From positions 62,001-126,000 of the forward strand of contig CAXTHH010000001.1 in the NCBI GenBank assembly GCA_964244065.1: 64,000 nucleotides of DNA, given 5' to 3'. Each line of letters begins with the position of its first letter. The first letter of the stretch is position 1. The notes below the pieces were generated by a model. That model did not search any database and was not told the origin of the DNA. It saw only the letters and a program-made list of their open reading frames with translations. This document shows, piece after piece, positions 10,617 to 19,539 of the stretch. Source of the DNA: JASLDZ01 sp964244065. GTDB taxonomy: Bacteria > Pseudomonadota > Alphaproteobacteria > Caulobacterales > Caulobacteraceae. Made by a program: the position numbers and the translations under genes.

Positions 10617-12326
10617 TCACGGCCGGCCGCCCTCGCGGAACGCCCTCACCCCCGCCTCCCACGCCAGGTGCAGCCGCAGGCCGAAGCGCCAGCCGCCTTC
10701 GCGACGGCCCAGCGGGTCGTCGTAGACCAGCGCCCGGTCGGCGGAGAGCTCCAGCCCCGCCGCCGGGCCGACCGCCACGCGCACGCCCGCGCCGGTGGAG
10801 GCCAAGCCGCCCGTCTCCGCGCGGGGCGGCTCGCCGGGGCGGCGGCGCAGGCGCACGGCCCCGCCGTCCAGGTAGGCGAACGCCTCCACCGCGCCGATCG
10901 GGCCTGAGCCGCGGCGCAGGGTGCGTGACGCCTCGACCGCGGCGGCGAAGCCGTCGTCGCCCTGCAGCGCGCCCGTGCGGAAGCCGCGACCGTAGTCGTC
11001 GCCGCCCAGGATGAACTGCTCGGAGAAGGGCAGGCGCGAGCCTGCCGCCTGCCCCGCCGCGCGCAGGCGGAAGGTCCAGTCGCCGCGTGGCGCCGAGAGG
11101 CCGCCGAACGCTTGCAGCTTGCCGTAGCTGGTGGGCGCGTAGCCCGGCCGGGCCGCCCGGGCGCCCAGCAGCGCCAGCCCCGCCGTCAGCGTCGCGCCGC
11201 CGGTGGCCAGCGCCCCGGCGCCCAGGAGGCGCGCCCCGGCGACGGCGAAGCGCAGGTTGCGTGTGCGCTCGTCGCCCACCGTCAGCGCGCCGGAGGTGCT
11301 GCGCCCGTCCTGGCCGTCCAGCGCCGTGGTGGCGGTCACCGTGCGGTCAGCGCGGAGGAGCACGGGGTAGGCGAGGGCGGCCAGCGCGCTCGTGCCCGCG
11401 CTCGCCGCGCCCGGGCCGTAGGGCTGCCCCTCGACGTGCGCGACAGAGCCGAGCAGCGTCAGCCCGTCGCCGCCCAGGGGCCGCGTGTAGGTCCCGCCCA
11501 CCAGGCGGAAGCGGTCCACGTCCGGCGAGGCGCCCACGCTCAGGATCGCCTGGTCGCCGGGGGTGAGCAGGCCGTAGACGCGCGCGTCCACCTTGCCCTG
11601 CCAGGCCCCGAAGGCCTCCGCGCCACGGTCGGTGACCCGCAGGTCGGCGCGGACGCGGCTCTCGGTCAGCAGCACCCGCAGGCGCATGGCCCCGGGCTCG
11701 GGGGTCACCGTGAAGGCCGTGCCCGCCTGCACGCCGGGCAGCAACGCCAGCAACGCCGCGACCCGCTCGAAGCTCGACCGGCGCAGAGGGCGCTCGGCCA
11801 GCAGGCGCCCGGCCCCGTCGCGCACGCGCCGCCGCAGGCGGGCGCTCCCGCCCTCCACGTCGATCCCGACCACCCGCCCCTCGATGGCGGCCAGGGTCAG
11901 CACGCCGTCGGCGCCCAGGCCCGCGCCGCCCACCATGAACAGGTGCACGTCGGCCCGGCGCAGCGCCGCCTCAAGCGCCCCCACCGCCTCCGCGCCGGTG
12001 ACGGCGTTGAGCGGCCGGCCGACGAAGCGCGCCTTCAGCCCGGCCAGCACGGGCGCGGGCAGGGAGGCGCCCACCACCTCCACCCGGCGCACGCGGGCGG
12101 GCGGCGCCACCTGCGGGCGCGCCGCCTCCGCCGTCGCCGAGGCGGGCCGAGCGGTCGTCACCTCCGGCCCGAGCGCCGCCTCCATCTTCCCCGCCCCGCG
12201 TGCATGAACGACATCACTCAACCATAAGGCGATTGACACGAAGCTAACGCCACGGCGCCCGTGGCGCCCCTCCGCGTCCGCTGCTACCGCTTGCCCAAAG
12301 AGCCGGGGCGCCCCCGTCGCGCCCAC
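10617..12326 (-). CDS. TpsB/ShlB-type outer-membrane transporter-like protein
   Basis: Up to 569 residues. A POTRA-like segment (VRRVEVVGASLPAPVLAGLKARFVG) is followed by a beta-barrel-rich region with FSEQFILGGDDYGRGF, typical of FhaC/ShlB/HecB two-partner secretion pores. The start is uncertain. The GTG at 12326 gives a plausible signal peptide (RHGRR then GVSFVSIALWL) but has no ribosome site. The ATG at 12185 follows a GGGGAAG yet removes the signal. No TpsA exoprotein is in the window. It is divergent from the dehydrogenase at 12338. Confidence 0.75.
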   Translation of the reverse strand: MGATGAPRLFGQAVAADAEGRHGRRGVSFVSIALWLSDVVHARGAGKMEAALGPEVTTARPASATAEAARPQVAPPARVRRVEVVGASLPAPVLAGLKARFVGRPLNAVTGAEAVGALEAALRRADVHLFMVGGAGLGADGVLTLAAIEGRVVGIDVEGGSARLRRRVRDGAGRLLAERPLRRSSFERVAALLALLPGVQAGTAFTVTPEPGAMRLRVLLTESRVRADLRVTDRGAEAFGAWQGKVDARVYGLLTPGDQAILSVGASPDVDRFRLVGGTYTRPLGGDGLTLLGSVAHVEGQPYGPGAASAGTSALAALAYPVLLRADRTVTATTALDGQDGRSTSGALTVGDERTRNLRFAVAGARLLGAGALATGGATLTAGLALLGARAARPGYAPTSYGKLQAFGGLSAPRGDWTFRLRAAGQAAGSRLPFSEQFILGGDDYGRGFRTGALQGDDGFAAAVEASRTLRRGSGPIGAVEAFAYLDGGAVRLRRRPGEPPRAETGGLASTGAGVRVAVGPAAGLELSADRALVYDDPLGRREGGWRFGLRLHLAWEAGVRAFREGGRP

Positions 12327-12337
12327 AGGGAGCGGTC

Positions 12338-13474
12338 ATGGACTTCAGCTACACCGACGAGCAGGTCATGCTGCGCGACACGCTCGCGCGCTTCATCCAG
12401 GACCGCTACGACTTCGAGACCCGCCGCAAGACGATCGCCGCCGAGCCCGGCTGGTCGCCCGAGGTGTGGAAGGCGTTCGCCGAGGAGCTGGGCATCCTGG
12501 GCGCCGGCTTCGGCGAGGACGCCGGCGGCCTGGGCGGCGGTCCCGTCGAGCACATGATCGTCATGGAGGAGATCGGGAAGGGCTTGGTCGTGGAGCCCTA
12601 CCTCGGCACGGCCGTGATCGGCGGCGGCTTCCTGCAGCATGCGGGCGGCGAGCTGGCCGAGGAGCTGGTCCCGGGCATCATCGGCGGCGAGGTGACGGGC
12701 GCCTTCGCCTACGCTGAGCCCAAGGGCCGCTACGACCTGTTCGACCTGGAGACCACCGCGCGCCGCGACGGGCAGGGCTGGCGCGTGGACGGGCGCAAGG
12801 CGGTGGTCGTGGGCGCGCCCTGGGCCACGCACCTGTTCGTCACCGCCCGCACCGGGGGCTCGCGCCGCGAGCGCTCGGGCGTCGCCGTGTTCGTGGTGGA
12901 GGCGGGCGCCGAGGGCGTCGCCACGCGCGACTACCCCACCGTGGACGGCCGCCGCGCCAGCGAGATCGCCTTCGAGAACACCCCCGCCCGCCTGCTCGGC
13001 GAGGTCGAGGCCGGCGCCGACCTTCTCGAGCGCGTGGTCGACGAGGCCACGGCCGCCGTCTGCTCCGAGGCGGTGGGCTGCATGCGCAAGCTGCACGAGA
13101 ACACGCTGGACTACGCCCGCCAGCGCCGGCAGTTCGGCCGCCCGATCGCCGAGTTCCAGGTGCTGCAGCACCGCATGGTCGACATCTTCATGGAGGTGGA
13201 GCAGGCCGTCTCCATGACCCTGATGGCCACGCTGAAGCTCGACGAGCCGGCCGAGGCGCGGATGGCGGCGGTGAGCGCGGCCAAGAGCAAGATCGCCAAG
13301 GGCGCCCGTTTCGCGGGCCAGGCTGCGGTGCAGATCCACGGCGGCATGGGCATCACCGAGGAGCTCAGCACCGGCCACTACTTCAAGCGCTCGACGGTGA
13401 TCGAAGGCCTGTTCGGCGACGCCGACCACCACCTGCGGCGCTTCGAGCGCCTGACGCTGGGGCGAGCGGCCTAG
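12338..13474 (+). CDS. Acyl-CoA dehydrogenase family protein
   Basis: 378 residues. It begins MDFSYTDEQVMLRDTLARF. The C-terminal AVQIHGGMGITEELSTGHYFKR motif is characteristic of acyl-CoA dehydrogenases, and overall it resembles the small (PimD-like) subunit type. The substrate cannot be told. Its stop codon overlaps the stop of the convergent EamA gene by three bases. It likely works with the dehydrogenase at 9069 in the same fatty- or dicarboxylic-acyl pathway (inference). Confidence 0.92.
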   Translation: MDFSYTDEQVMLRDTLARFIQDRYDFETRRKTIAAEPGWSPEVWKAFAEELGILGAGFGEDAGGLGGGPVEHMIVMEEIGKGLVVEPYLGTAVIGGGFLQHAGGELAEELVPGIIGGEVTGAFAYAEPKGRYDLFDLETTARRDGQGWRVDGRKAVVVGAPWATHLFVTARTGGSRRERSGVAVFVVEAGAEGVATRDYPTVDGRRASEIAFENTPARLLGEVEAGADLLERVVDEATAAVCSEAVGCMRKLHENTLDYARQRRQFGRPIAEFQVLQHRMVDIFMEVEQAVSMTLMATLKLDEPAEARMAAVSAAKSKIAKGARFAGQAAVQIHGGMGITEELSTGHYFKRSTVIEGLFGDADHHLRRFERLTLGRAA

Positions 13475-14364
13475 GCGTTCAGCGGCTCGGGAGCGAGGCG
13501 CGGAGGCGCCGGGCGGCTGGCCGCCTGCGCCAGCGCGACGCCGCCCAGGGTGACCAGCCCGCCCAGCGCCTGCACGGGCGTGACCGCCTCGCCGAAGGCC
13601 AGCCACCCCAGCAGGGCGGCCACCACCGGCTGGATCAGCACCACCACCGCGGTGAGCGAGGCGGGCAGGCGGCCCAGAGCCCAGGCGATCGCGCCCTGGC
13701 CGGTGACGTGCATCACGCCCAGACCCACGCACGCCGCCCAGCCCGCCAGCGCCCCGGGCCACAGCGGCTCCTTCAGCGCCACCGCCGCGATCAGCAGCGG
13801 CGAGAGGCCGATCAGCGCCGTCCACAGCATCAGCGGCGTGGTGCTCGTGGTCCGCCGCGCTGCGCGCACCGCCAGGAAGTAGGCGCCGTACCAGAGCGCC
13901 GTCGCCGCCGAGAGCAGGTCGCCCAGCACGGGATCGTTCCCCGGCCCCACGCCCCCGTGGCGCGCCAGCCCCATCGTGACCGCGCCCGCCACCGCGGTCG
14001 CCATGCCGAGCAGGAACAGCCCCCGCGGTCGCTCGCGGAAGACCACCCAGCCGACGCCCGTCACCAGCACCGGCGTCAGGTTGGACAGCACCGTGGCGTT
14101 GGCCACCGAGGTGTAGTGGATGCCGTAGTGCCAGAAGGCGAGGTCGGCGGCGAAGAACCCGCCCGCCAGCCACACGATGCGGCTCGGCCGTCCCGCGCCG
14201 CCCTCCCGCGCCGCCATCAGCGCCAGCAGCGGCACGGCCAGGGCGAGCCGCCAGAAGCCGGTCGCCACCGGCCCCGCCCCCGACAGGCGCACCAGCACCG
14301 GGCTCGCCCCGATGATGCAGGCGCCCAGCAGGAGCACGGCCAGGGCGCGGCGGTCGGCGGTCAT
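13471..14364 (-). CDS. EamA/DMT-family inner-membrane transporter
   Basis: About 297 residues from the ATG of MTADRRALAVLLLG. There are ten hydrophobic helices in two similar halves, each with the EamA pattern (e.g. NATVLSNLTPVLVTGVGWVVFRE and LTAVVVLIQPVVAALLGWLAFGE). These proteins export metabolites or amino acids; the substrate is unknown. An alternative GTG start at 14406 adds 14 residues. The C-terminal stop overlaps that of the convergent dehydrogenase. Confidence 0.9.
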   Translation of the reverse strand: MTADRRALAVLLLGACIIGASPVLVRLSGAGPVATGFWRLALAVPLLALMAAREGGAGRPSRIVWLAGGFFAADLAFWHYGIHYTSVANATVLSNLTPVLVTGVGWVVFRERPRGLFLLGMATAVAGAVTMGLARHGGVGPGNDPVLGDLLSAATALWYGAYFLAVRAARRTTSTTPLMLWTALIGLSPLLIAAVALKEPLWPGALAGWAACVGLGVMHVTGQGAIAWALGRLPASLTAVVVLIQPVVAALLGWLAFGEAVTPVQALGGLVTLGGVALAQAASRPAPPRLAPEPLNA

Positions 14365-14410
14365 GGGGGGGTGAGTGGCGGAGGTCGCGCTCAGGCTCAA
14401 GCTCACTCTC

Positions 14411-14523
14411 CGTCGCCCTCGGGCTCGACCCGAGGGCCGGGCGCCGGTCGTGCCGGCGGCTTGCAGCCGCTTCAGCGGCTCGGCTCACCACGCTCGGCCC
14501 TCGGGTCAAGCCCGAGGGCGACG
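14411..14523. repeat. Long palindromic repeat, copy C
   Basis: 29-bp inverted arms at 14411-14439 and 14495-14523, with one mismatch and the same sequence as copy B's arms. The centre is unrelated to copies A and B. The right arm lies inside the 3' end of gluQRS and supplies its last codons. Confidence 0.85.
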
Positions 14524-15368
14524 GGGAGAGGACGGGGCTCGGACTGAACGCCGACCCGCGCCCGCACCTCCGCCACCGTGACGCCGCGTGCGCGCAGGGC
14601 GGCCAGCGGCTCGGCGCCGTTGCGCTTGGCCAGGCGCTTGCCGTCCGGGCCGAGCACCAGCCGGTGGTGGCGATAGCGGGGGGCGGGCAGGCCCAGCAGG
14701 GCCTGCAGCAGGCGCTGCGGATGCGCGGCCTCGCGCAGGTCCTCGCCGCGGATCACGTCGGTGACGCCCTGCAGCGCGTCGTCCACCGTGCAGGCGAGGT
14801 GGTAGGCCACGCCCACGTCCTTGCGCGCCAGCACCACGTCGCCCGCCAGCTCCGGGCGGACCGGTTGCGGGCCATTGTCCGCGTCCGCATAGGCCAGCGC
14901 GGCCCAGGCGGCCTCGCCCAGTTCGGCCCGCGCCGCGTCCAGCGACAGGCGCCAGGCGAAGGGCTCGGCCCGCGCCAGCCGCGCCGCCTCGCCCGGGTCC
15001 GGCCCGCCGCGCACCGCCGACTCCGGCCCGTGCGGGGCGGAGGCGGCGGCCTGCGCCAGCTCCCGGCGGCTGCGGAAGTCGCGGTAGAGCAGGCCGCGCG
15101 TGCGGAGGGCCTCCAGCGCCGCCTCGTAGTCCGCCAGGTGCTCCGACTGGCGGCGCACCGGCGTCTCCCAGCGCAGGCCGAGCCAGGCCAGGTCCTCGCG
15201 GATCGCCGCCTCCCATTCCGGCCGCGCGCGCGTACGGTCGATGTCCTCAATGCGCAGCAGCAACCGCCCGCCCGCCGCCCGCGCCGCGTCGGCCACGGTA
15301 AGAGCGGCGAAGGCGTGGCCCAGGTGGAGCGGCCCCGTCGGCGAGGGAGCGAAGCGGGTGACGAACAC
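14472..15368 (-). CDS. gluQRS: Glutamyl-Q tRNA(Asp) synthetase
   Basis: 298 residues. It is a truncated GluRS catalytic core with the class I HLGH signature at residues 15-18 and a KRLAKRNG (KMSKS-equivalent) loop near residue 245, but no anticodon-binding domain. It attaches glutamate to queuosine at the wobble base of tRNA(Asp). The last 20 or so residues (from PRPLPVALGLDPR) are encoded by palindromic repeat C rather than ancestral sequence, so the natural C-terminus was probably replaced by repeat insertion. It is divergent from the glycosylase gene at 15511. Confidence 0.92.
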   Translation of the reverse strand: MFVTRFAPSPTGPLHLGHAFAALTVADAARAAGGRLLLRIEDIDRTRARPEWEAAIREDLAWLGLRWETPVRRQSEHLADYEAALEALRTRGLLYRDFRSRRELAQAAASAPHGPESAVRGGPDPGEAARLARAEPFAWRLSLDAARAELGEAAWAALAYADADNGPQPVRPELAGDVVLARKDVGVAYHLACTVDDALQGVTDVIRGEDLREAAHPQRLLQALLGLPAPRYRHHRLVLGPDGKRLAKRNGAEPLAALRARGVTVAEVRARVGVQSEPRPLPVALGLDPRAERGEPSR

Positions 15369-15510
15369 GGCGGCGACTTAGCACCGCGCGCTCGCGATCG
15401 CTTACCCCGCCGCCGTCCGCGCCGTCGGCATGGTGCGCGACGCCGGCGCTGGCGGACGTGAAGGTCCGCATCCCGCTCGCCAGCCGGCGCGGCCCGTGCT
15501 TAGGAGCCGC

Positions 15511-16221
15511 ATGCCCGCCCGCCCCAAGCCGGACGCTCCCGAGGTGGCCCGCCTGCGCGCCGCGCTGGCCGCGCTCGACCCGGCCATGGCGGAACTCGAC
15601 GCGCGCATCGCCCCGTTCGGCTGGCGCTCGCGCCTGGCGGGGTTCGAGGGTCTGGTCCGCGCCATCGTCGGCCAGCAGGTCTCTACGCTTGCGGCCGACG
15701 CCGTATGGGGCCGGCTGGAGGCGCGGGTCGGCACGCCCGTGACGCCCGCCGCCCTGCTGGCGCTGGACGACGCGGCCTTCCGCGCGTGCGGCTTTTCCGG
15801 ACAGAAGACCCGCTATGCCAAGGGCATCGCCCAGGCGGTGCAGGACGGTGGAATCGCCTTCGACGCGCTACCCGAAGACGACGACGCGGCTCTGGCCGCG
15901 CTCACGGCGCTGACGGGCGTCGGCACATGGACCGCGGAGGTGCACCTGATGATGGCCGAGCATCGCCCCGACGCCTTTCCCGCCGGCGACATCGCCGTGC
16001 AGGAGGCGATCCGCTGGCTCGACGGCCTGCCCGCGCGGCCGGGCACGGAGGCGACCTACCTGCGGGCCGAACGCTGGAGGCCCTATCGCGCGGTGGCCGC
16101 GCACCTGCTGTGGGAATGGTACGTGGCGGTGAAGGCGGGCGACATGCCCGACCCCGTCTCCCCGGAGGCGCGCGTCAGCGACCGCGCCGCCGCGGCCGCG
16201 CGCCGCCGGGCGATGGCCTGA
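15511..16221 (+). CDS. DNA-3-methyladenine glycosylase (AlkA-like)
   Basis: 236 residues. It removes alkylated bases from DNA. Helix-hairpin-helix motif LTGVGTWTAEV at about 134-144 precedes the catalytic aspartate D160 in FPAGDIAVQEAIRW. The GLVRAIVGQQVS element is the usual N-terminal marker. The start was chosen at the ATG after TAGGAG. Its stop overlaps the next ATG (TGATG), so the two genes are translationally coupled. Confidence 0.92.
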   Translation: MPARPKPDAPEVARLRAALAALDPAMAELDARIAPFGWRSRLAGFEGLVRAIVGQQVSTLAADAVWGRLEARVGTPVTPAALLALDDAAFRACGFSGQKTRYAKGIAQAVQDGGIAFDALPEDDDAALAALTALTGVGTWTAEVHLMMAEHRPDAFPAGDIAVQEAIRWLDGLPARPGTEATYLRAERWRPYRAVAAHLLWEWYVAVKAGDMPDPVSPEARVSDRAAAAARRRAMA

Positions 16222-16922
16222 TGGCCGGCCTGGGAGGGCTCGATGGGCCGCGGCGTCCGCCGGCGGCGGGGGGCAGGCCCACCAGCCTGGTGGTGTTCGC
16301 GCACGGCTACGGCTCCAACGGCGACGACCTGATCGGCCTCGCGCCGATGCTGGCGAAGGCGCTGCCGAACACCGCCTTCGCCTCGCCCGACGCGCCGGGG
16401 CCGGCGCCCGGCGCCCCGAACGGCTTCCAGTGGTTTCCGATCAGCCGCCTCGACCCCGCGCTGATGGCCGTGGGCGTCCGCCAGGCCGCGCCCTACCTCG
16501 ACCGCTTCCTCGACGCCGAGCTCAGGCGGTGGGAGCTCCCGGCGTCCGCCCTGGCGCTGGTGGGCTTCAGCCAGGGCACGATGATGGGCCTGCACGTGGG
16601 GCTGCGCCGGCCCGAGCCGCCGGCCGCCGTGGTCGGCTTCTCCGGCGTCCTCACCGCGCCCGAGCGCCTGGCGGCGGAGATGACCGCGCCGCCGCCCCCC
16701 GTGCTGCTGGTGCACGGCGCCGCGGACGACGTGGTGCCCGTCCACGCCCTCGCCGCGGCGCGCGACGGCCTGGCCGCCGCGGGCGTCGGCTGCCGCTGGC
16801 GCATCGAGCCGGGCCTGCCGCACTCCATAGGCCAGGCGGGCCTGGCCGACTGCGCGGACTTCCTGCGCGACGCCTTCGCCGGCCGCCTCGCCGGCTGGGC
16901 CGGGCCGCGCGCGGCGGCTTAG
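16221..16922 (+). CDS. Phospholipase/carboxylesterase-type alpha/beta hydrolase
   Basis: 233 residues. It is a serine hydrolase with nucleophile S117 in GFSQG, an acidic residue near D170 in HGAADDVVP and H201 in GLPHSIG. The oxyanion region is AHGYGSNGDDL. It belongs to the carboxylesterase family acting on short acyl esters; the substrate is unknown. It overlaps the glycosylase gene by one base, so both are read from one transcript. Confidence 0.9.
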   Translation: MAGLGGLDGPRRPPAAGGRPTSLVVFAHGYGSNGDDLIGLAPMLAKALPNTAFASPDAPGPAPGAPNGFQWFPISRLDPALMAVGVRQAAPYLDRFLDAELRRWELPASALALVGFSQGTMMGLHVGLRRPEPPAAVVGFSGVLTAPERLAAEMTAPPPPVLLVHGAADDVVPVHALAAARDGLAAAGVGCRWRIEPGLPHSIGQAGLADCADFLRDAFAGRLAGWAGPRAAA

Positions 16923-17073
16923 ACGCGCGTCGCCTCTCCGTCATTCCCCTGTCGCGGCCGGCGCTTTATCCTGTGGGCGTCGGAGGTCGCTCGGCCGATT
17001 CTCCGGCCAGATGTGGAGGTGCGGTCTTCGATCAGGCCTGTGCGAACTCCCCGCGCCGCGTGAGGGCCTGCGC

Positions 17074-17634
17074 ATGCAGGTGATGACGCGCGCCCCCTCG
17101 GGCTTTCCGGCCCTGGTGCTCAACGCCGACTTCCGGCCGCTGAGCTACTACCCCCTGTCGCTGTGGCCGTGGCAGGAGACGGTCAAGGCCGTGTTCCTCG
17201 ACCGGGTGGACGTGGTGTCCACCTACGAGCAGACGGTGCGCTCGCCGTCGTTCGAGATGCAGCTGCCGAGCGTCGTGGCGCTGAAGAGCTACGTGGCGCA
17301 GGACCGCACGCCGGCCTTCACCCGCTTCAACCTGTTCCTGCGCGACGCCTTCAGCTGCCAGTACTGCGGCTGCCCCGACGAGCTGACCTTCGACCACGTG
17401 ATCCCCCGCTCGCGCGGCGGGCGGACGAGCTGGGACAACATCGTCACCGCCTGCGCCCCCTGCAACCTGCGCAAGGGCGGCCGCACGCCGCGGGAGGCGC
17501 AGATGCCGCCGGCCCGCCCGGCGCGCCGGCCCACCACGTACGAACTCCAGGAGCTCGGCCGCCGCTTCCCGCCCAACCATCTGCACCAGAGCTGGATGGA
17601 CTACCTCTACTGGGACATCGAGCTGGAGGCGTGA
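17074..17634 (+). CDS. HNH endonuclease family protein
   Basis: 186 residues from ATG at MQVMTRAPSGF. The C-terminal half holds an HNH domain: CQYCGC and CAPCNLRKGG zinc cysteines flank DHVIPRSRGGRTSWDNIV. The N-terminal VLNADFRPLSYYPLSLWPWQ is typical of a widespread chromosomal HNH family in alphaproteobacteria whose role is not established. It overlaps the following gene by TGATG. Confidence 0.9.
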   Translation: MQVMTRAPSGFPALVLNADFRPLSYYPLSLWPWQETVKAVFLDRVDVVSTYEQTVRSPSFEMQLPSVVALKSYVAQDRTPAFTRFNLFLRDAFSCQYCGCPDELTFDHVIPRSRGGRTSWDNIVTACAPCNLRKGGRTPREAQMPPARPARRPTTYELQELGRRFPPNHLHQSWMDYLYWDIELEA

Positions 17635-18083
17635 TGCTGGCCCTCGCCCTCGCGGCCATCGTCGTCGCCGCACCCCCTAGGGAGACCTCGCCCATGACGC
17701 ACGAGGCCAAGGGCCGCTTCGACGTTGAGCTCAAGCCGGGAGAGGGGCCGGGCAAGGGGCTCGGCCGCATGTCGATCGCCAAGCGCTTCCACGGCGACCT
17801 GGAGGGGACGAGCGTGGGCGAGATGCTCACGGCCGGCGCGCCGCAGACGGGCTCGGCGGGCTATGTCGCCATCGAGCGCGTCGAGGGCACGCTCGGGGGC
17901 CGCGCGGGGTCCTTCGCCCTGCAGCACAGCGGGACCATGGACGCCGGCAGGCATGCGCTCAGCATCGAGGTCGCGCCCGGGTCGGGCGAGGGCGCGCTGG
18001 CCGGCCTGTCGGGCGCCATGACCATCGACGCGGCCAACGGCCACGCGTACGTCTTCCGCTACACGCTGCCGCCAAGCCGGTAG
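17634..18083 (+). CDS. DUF3224 family protein, possibly exported
   Basis: 149 residues from the ATG overlapping the HNH stop. The core (MTHEAKGRFDVELKPG to the C-terminus) matches DUF3224, a small beta-barrel family of unknown function. Most family members start at the MTHEAKG methionine (17694 here, with GGGAGA upstream). The longer start adds MLALALAAIVVAAPP, a hydrophobic leader that would export the protein. The two starts cannot be separated by sequence alone. Confidence 0.75.
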   Translation: MLALALAAIVVAAPPRETSPMTHEAKGRFDVELKPGEGPGKGLGRMSIAKRFHGDLEGTSVGEMLTAGAPQTGSAGYVAIERVEGTLGGRAGSFALQHSGTMDAGRHALSIEVAPGSGEGALAGLSGAMTIDAANGHAYVFRYTLPPSR

Positions 18084-18091
18084 CCCCGGCA

Positions 18092-18498
18092 TCAGCCGCC
18101 CGGGCCGGGCTCGTTGATCGGGCGCGGCCTGCGGTCCTCGCCGAGCGCCACGTAGGTGAAGACGCCCGTGACGATGCGGTGCGAGCGGTCGCCGTCGCGG
18201 CGGCGTCGCCAGCCCTCGACGCCACGCGGATCGAGGTGCGGCCGACCCGCTCCGGCCAGGCCCACAGGCTCACCTCGTCGCCCACCAGCACGGGGGCGAG
18301 GAAGACGATCGCGTCGGCCGCCACCGTAGCGCAGCGGCCGCGGGCCAGGCCGAAGGCGACCGTGGAGGCGGCCAGGTCCATCCAGGACATCAACCAGCCG
18401 CCGAACACGTCCCCTTCCGGGTTGGTGTCGGCGGGCATGGCGATGGCGCGGATCACGGGCGCCTCGTCGGGCGGCCGCTCCGGCTCGGCCGCATCCAC
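18092..18498 (-). pseudogene. Acyl-CoA thioesterase (YciA/BACH type), frameshifted
   Basis: The N-terminal part reads as a hotdog thioesterase with MPADTNPEGDVFGGWLMSWMD and VFLAPVLVGDEVSLWA. After IRV, near 18221-18223, the frame breaks. The other frame continues with the expected VEGWRRRRDGDRSHRIVTGVFTYVALGEDRRPRPIN and stops at 18092. One missing base (CC to C) restores a 135-residue protein of normal family length. It would hydrolyse acyl-CoA thioesters. Either a recent inactivation or a sequence error. Confidence 0.8.
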
Positions 18499-18511
18499 GG
18501 TCGAGGCGGCG

Positions 18512-18904
18512 TCAGGCGCCCGTCGCGCCTTCGAGCTGGTCGAGCTTCTTGTTCAGCAGCTCGCGGTCCCAGTCGCGCAGCTCGCCGCCGTGGCGGGCGC
18601 GGCGCACCTTGGCCTCGCTCTTGATCGAGCGGAGCAGGGCGGAGGCGCGCTTGTTCTTGCCCACCTTGCCCTCGGCGGCGGCGATGCGGGCGTCCACGTC
18701 CAGGAAGGCCTGGCCCTTCAGCGCGCCCGAGTACATCGGGTCGGCCGTGCCCGGGCCGTTGGCGGTGGTCTGCGGCGGCGGGTTCGGCACCGGCTGCGAG
18801 GCGGTGGTGGTCGTGGCCGCAGGCGGCGGGTCCTGCGCCAGGGCCAGGGCGGGCGCGGCGAGGAGCGCGGCGGCCGCGGCGGCGAGGGCGAGCATGCGGG
18901 TCAT
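18512..18904 (-). CDS. Exported protein with charged C-terminal domain
   Basis: 130 residues. Signal peptide MTRMLALAAAAAALLAAPALALAQ, then a Pro/Thr linker and a Lys/Arg-rich helical region (VDARIAAAEGKVGKNKRASALLRSIKSEAKVR). GGAG precedes the ATG. Its predicted location is periplasm. No named family is recognised. Confidence 0.8.
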   Translation of the reverse strand: MTRMLALAAAAAALLAAPALALAQDPPPAATTTTASQPVPNPPPQTTANGPGTADPMYSGALKGQAFLDVDARIAAAEGKVGKNKRASALLRSIKSEAKVRRARHGGELRDWDRELLNKKLDQLEGATGA

Positions 18905-18972
18905 AGGTGGATCTCCGTCCAGCTTGGCTGTGCCCGTGCAACGCATGCGGGCCGGAGAGGATGCACGCCGGG

Positions 18973-19539
18973 CTACAGCTTCTCGCTGAGCTTGATCGCC
19001 GCCCGGCAGCCGGCGCGGATCACGGCGGACAGCACCCGGTAGCCGGGCGCCTCGTGCGCGCCGTGGGCCACCGCGTGGTCGCGGTGCTCCAGCTCGTCGT
19101 CGCGGAAGCGGGAGAGCTCGGCCGCGAGCTCGGGCTCGCGCTCGGCCACCTCGGCGATCTGCTCGGCGTAGTGCTGCTCGATCACGCTCTCCACCGCCTC
19201 GGTGCAGGCGTGCGCCGCCTTCTCGCCCAGGAGCGCGGTGCCGGCGCCCAGCGCGAAGCCGGCGGCGCGCCACAGGGGCGTCAGCACGGTCGGGCGCACG
19301 CCCTCCCGGGTCAGGATGGCGTCGAAGGCGGAGAGGTGGACCTGTTCGCCCGCCTCGTGCTCGGCCATGTCGGCGGCCATGCCCTCGCCGCCGCGGGCGC
19401 GGGAGAAGACGGCGCTCTGGCCGCGGTAGATGTGGACGGCGCCCAGCTCGCCCGCGTGGTCCACGCGCAGGATCTCCGCCATGCGCCGGCGTTGGGCGCC
19501 GGGGCCGAGGCGCGGCAGGGGAGGGGCGACGGCGCTCAC
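18973..19539 (-). CDS. coq7: Demethoxyubiquinone hydroxylase
   Basis: 188 residues from a GTG that overlaps the DsbB stop. It is a di-iron carboxylate enzyme catalysing the C6 hydroxylation of demethoxyubiquinol in ubiquinone synthesis. The ligand motifs are all present: HAGELGAVHIYRGQ, EHEAGEQVHL, ESVIEQHYAEQI and DDELEHRDHA. It is a peripheral inner-membrane protein. The GTGA overlap indicates coupling to dsbB. Confidence 0.95.
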   Translation of the reverse strand: MSAVAPPLPRLGPGAQRRRMAEILRVDHAGELGAVHIYRGQSAVFSRARGGEGMAADMAEHEAGEQVHLSAFDAILTREGVRPTVLTPLWRAAGFALGAGTALLGEKAAHACTEAVESVIEQHYAEQIAEVAEREPELAAELSRFRDDELEHRDHAVAHGAHEAPGYRVLSAVIRAGCRAAIKLSEKL

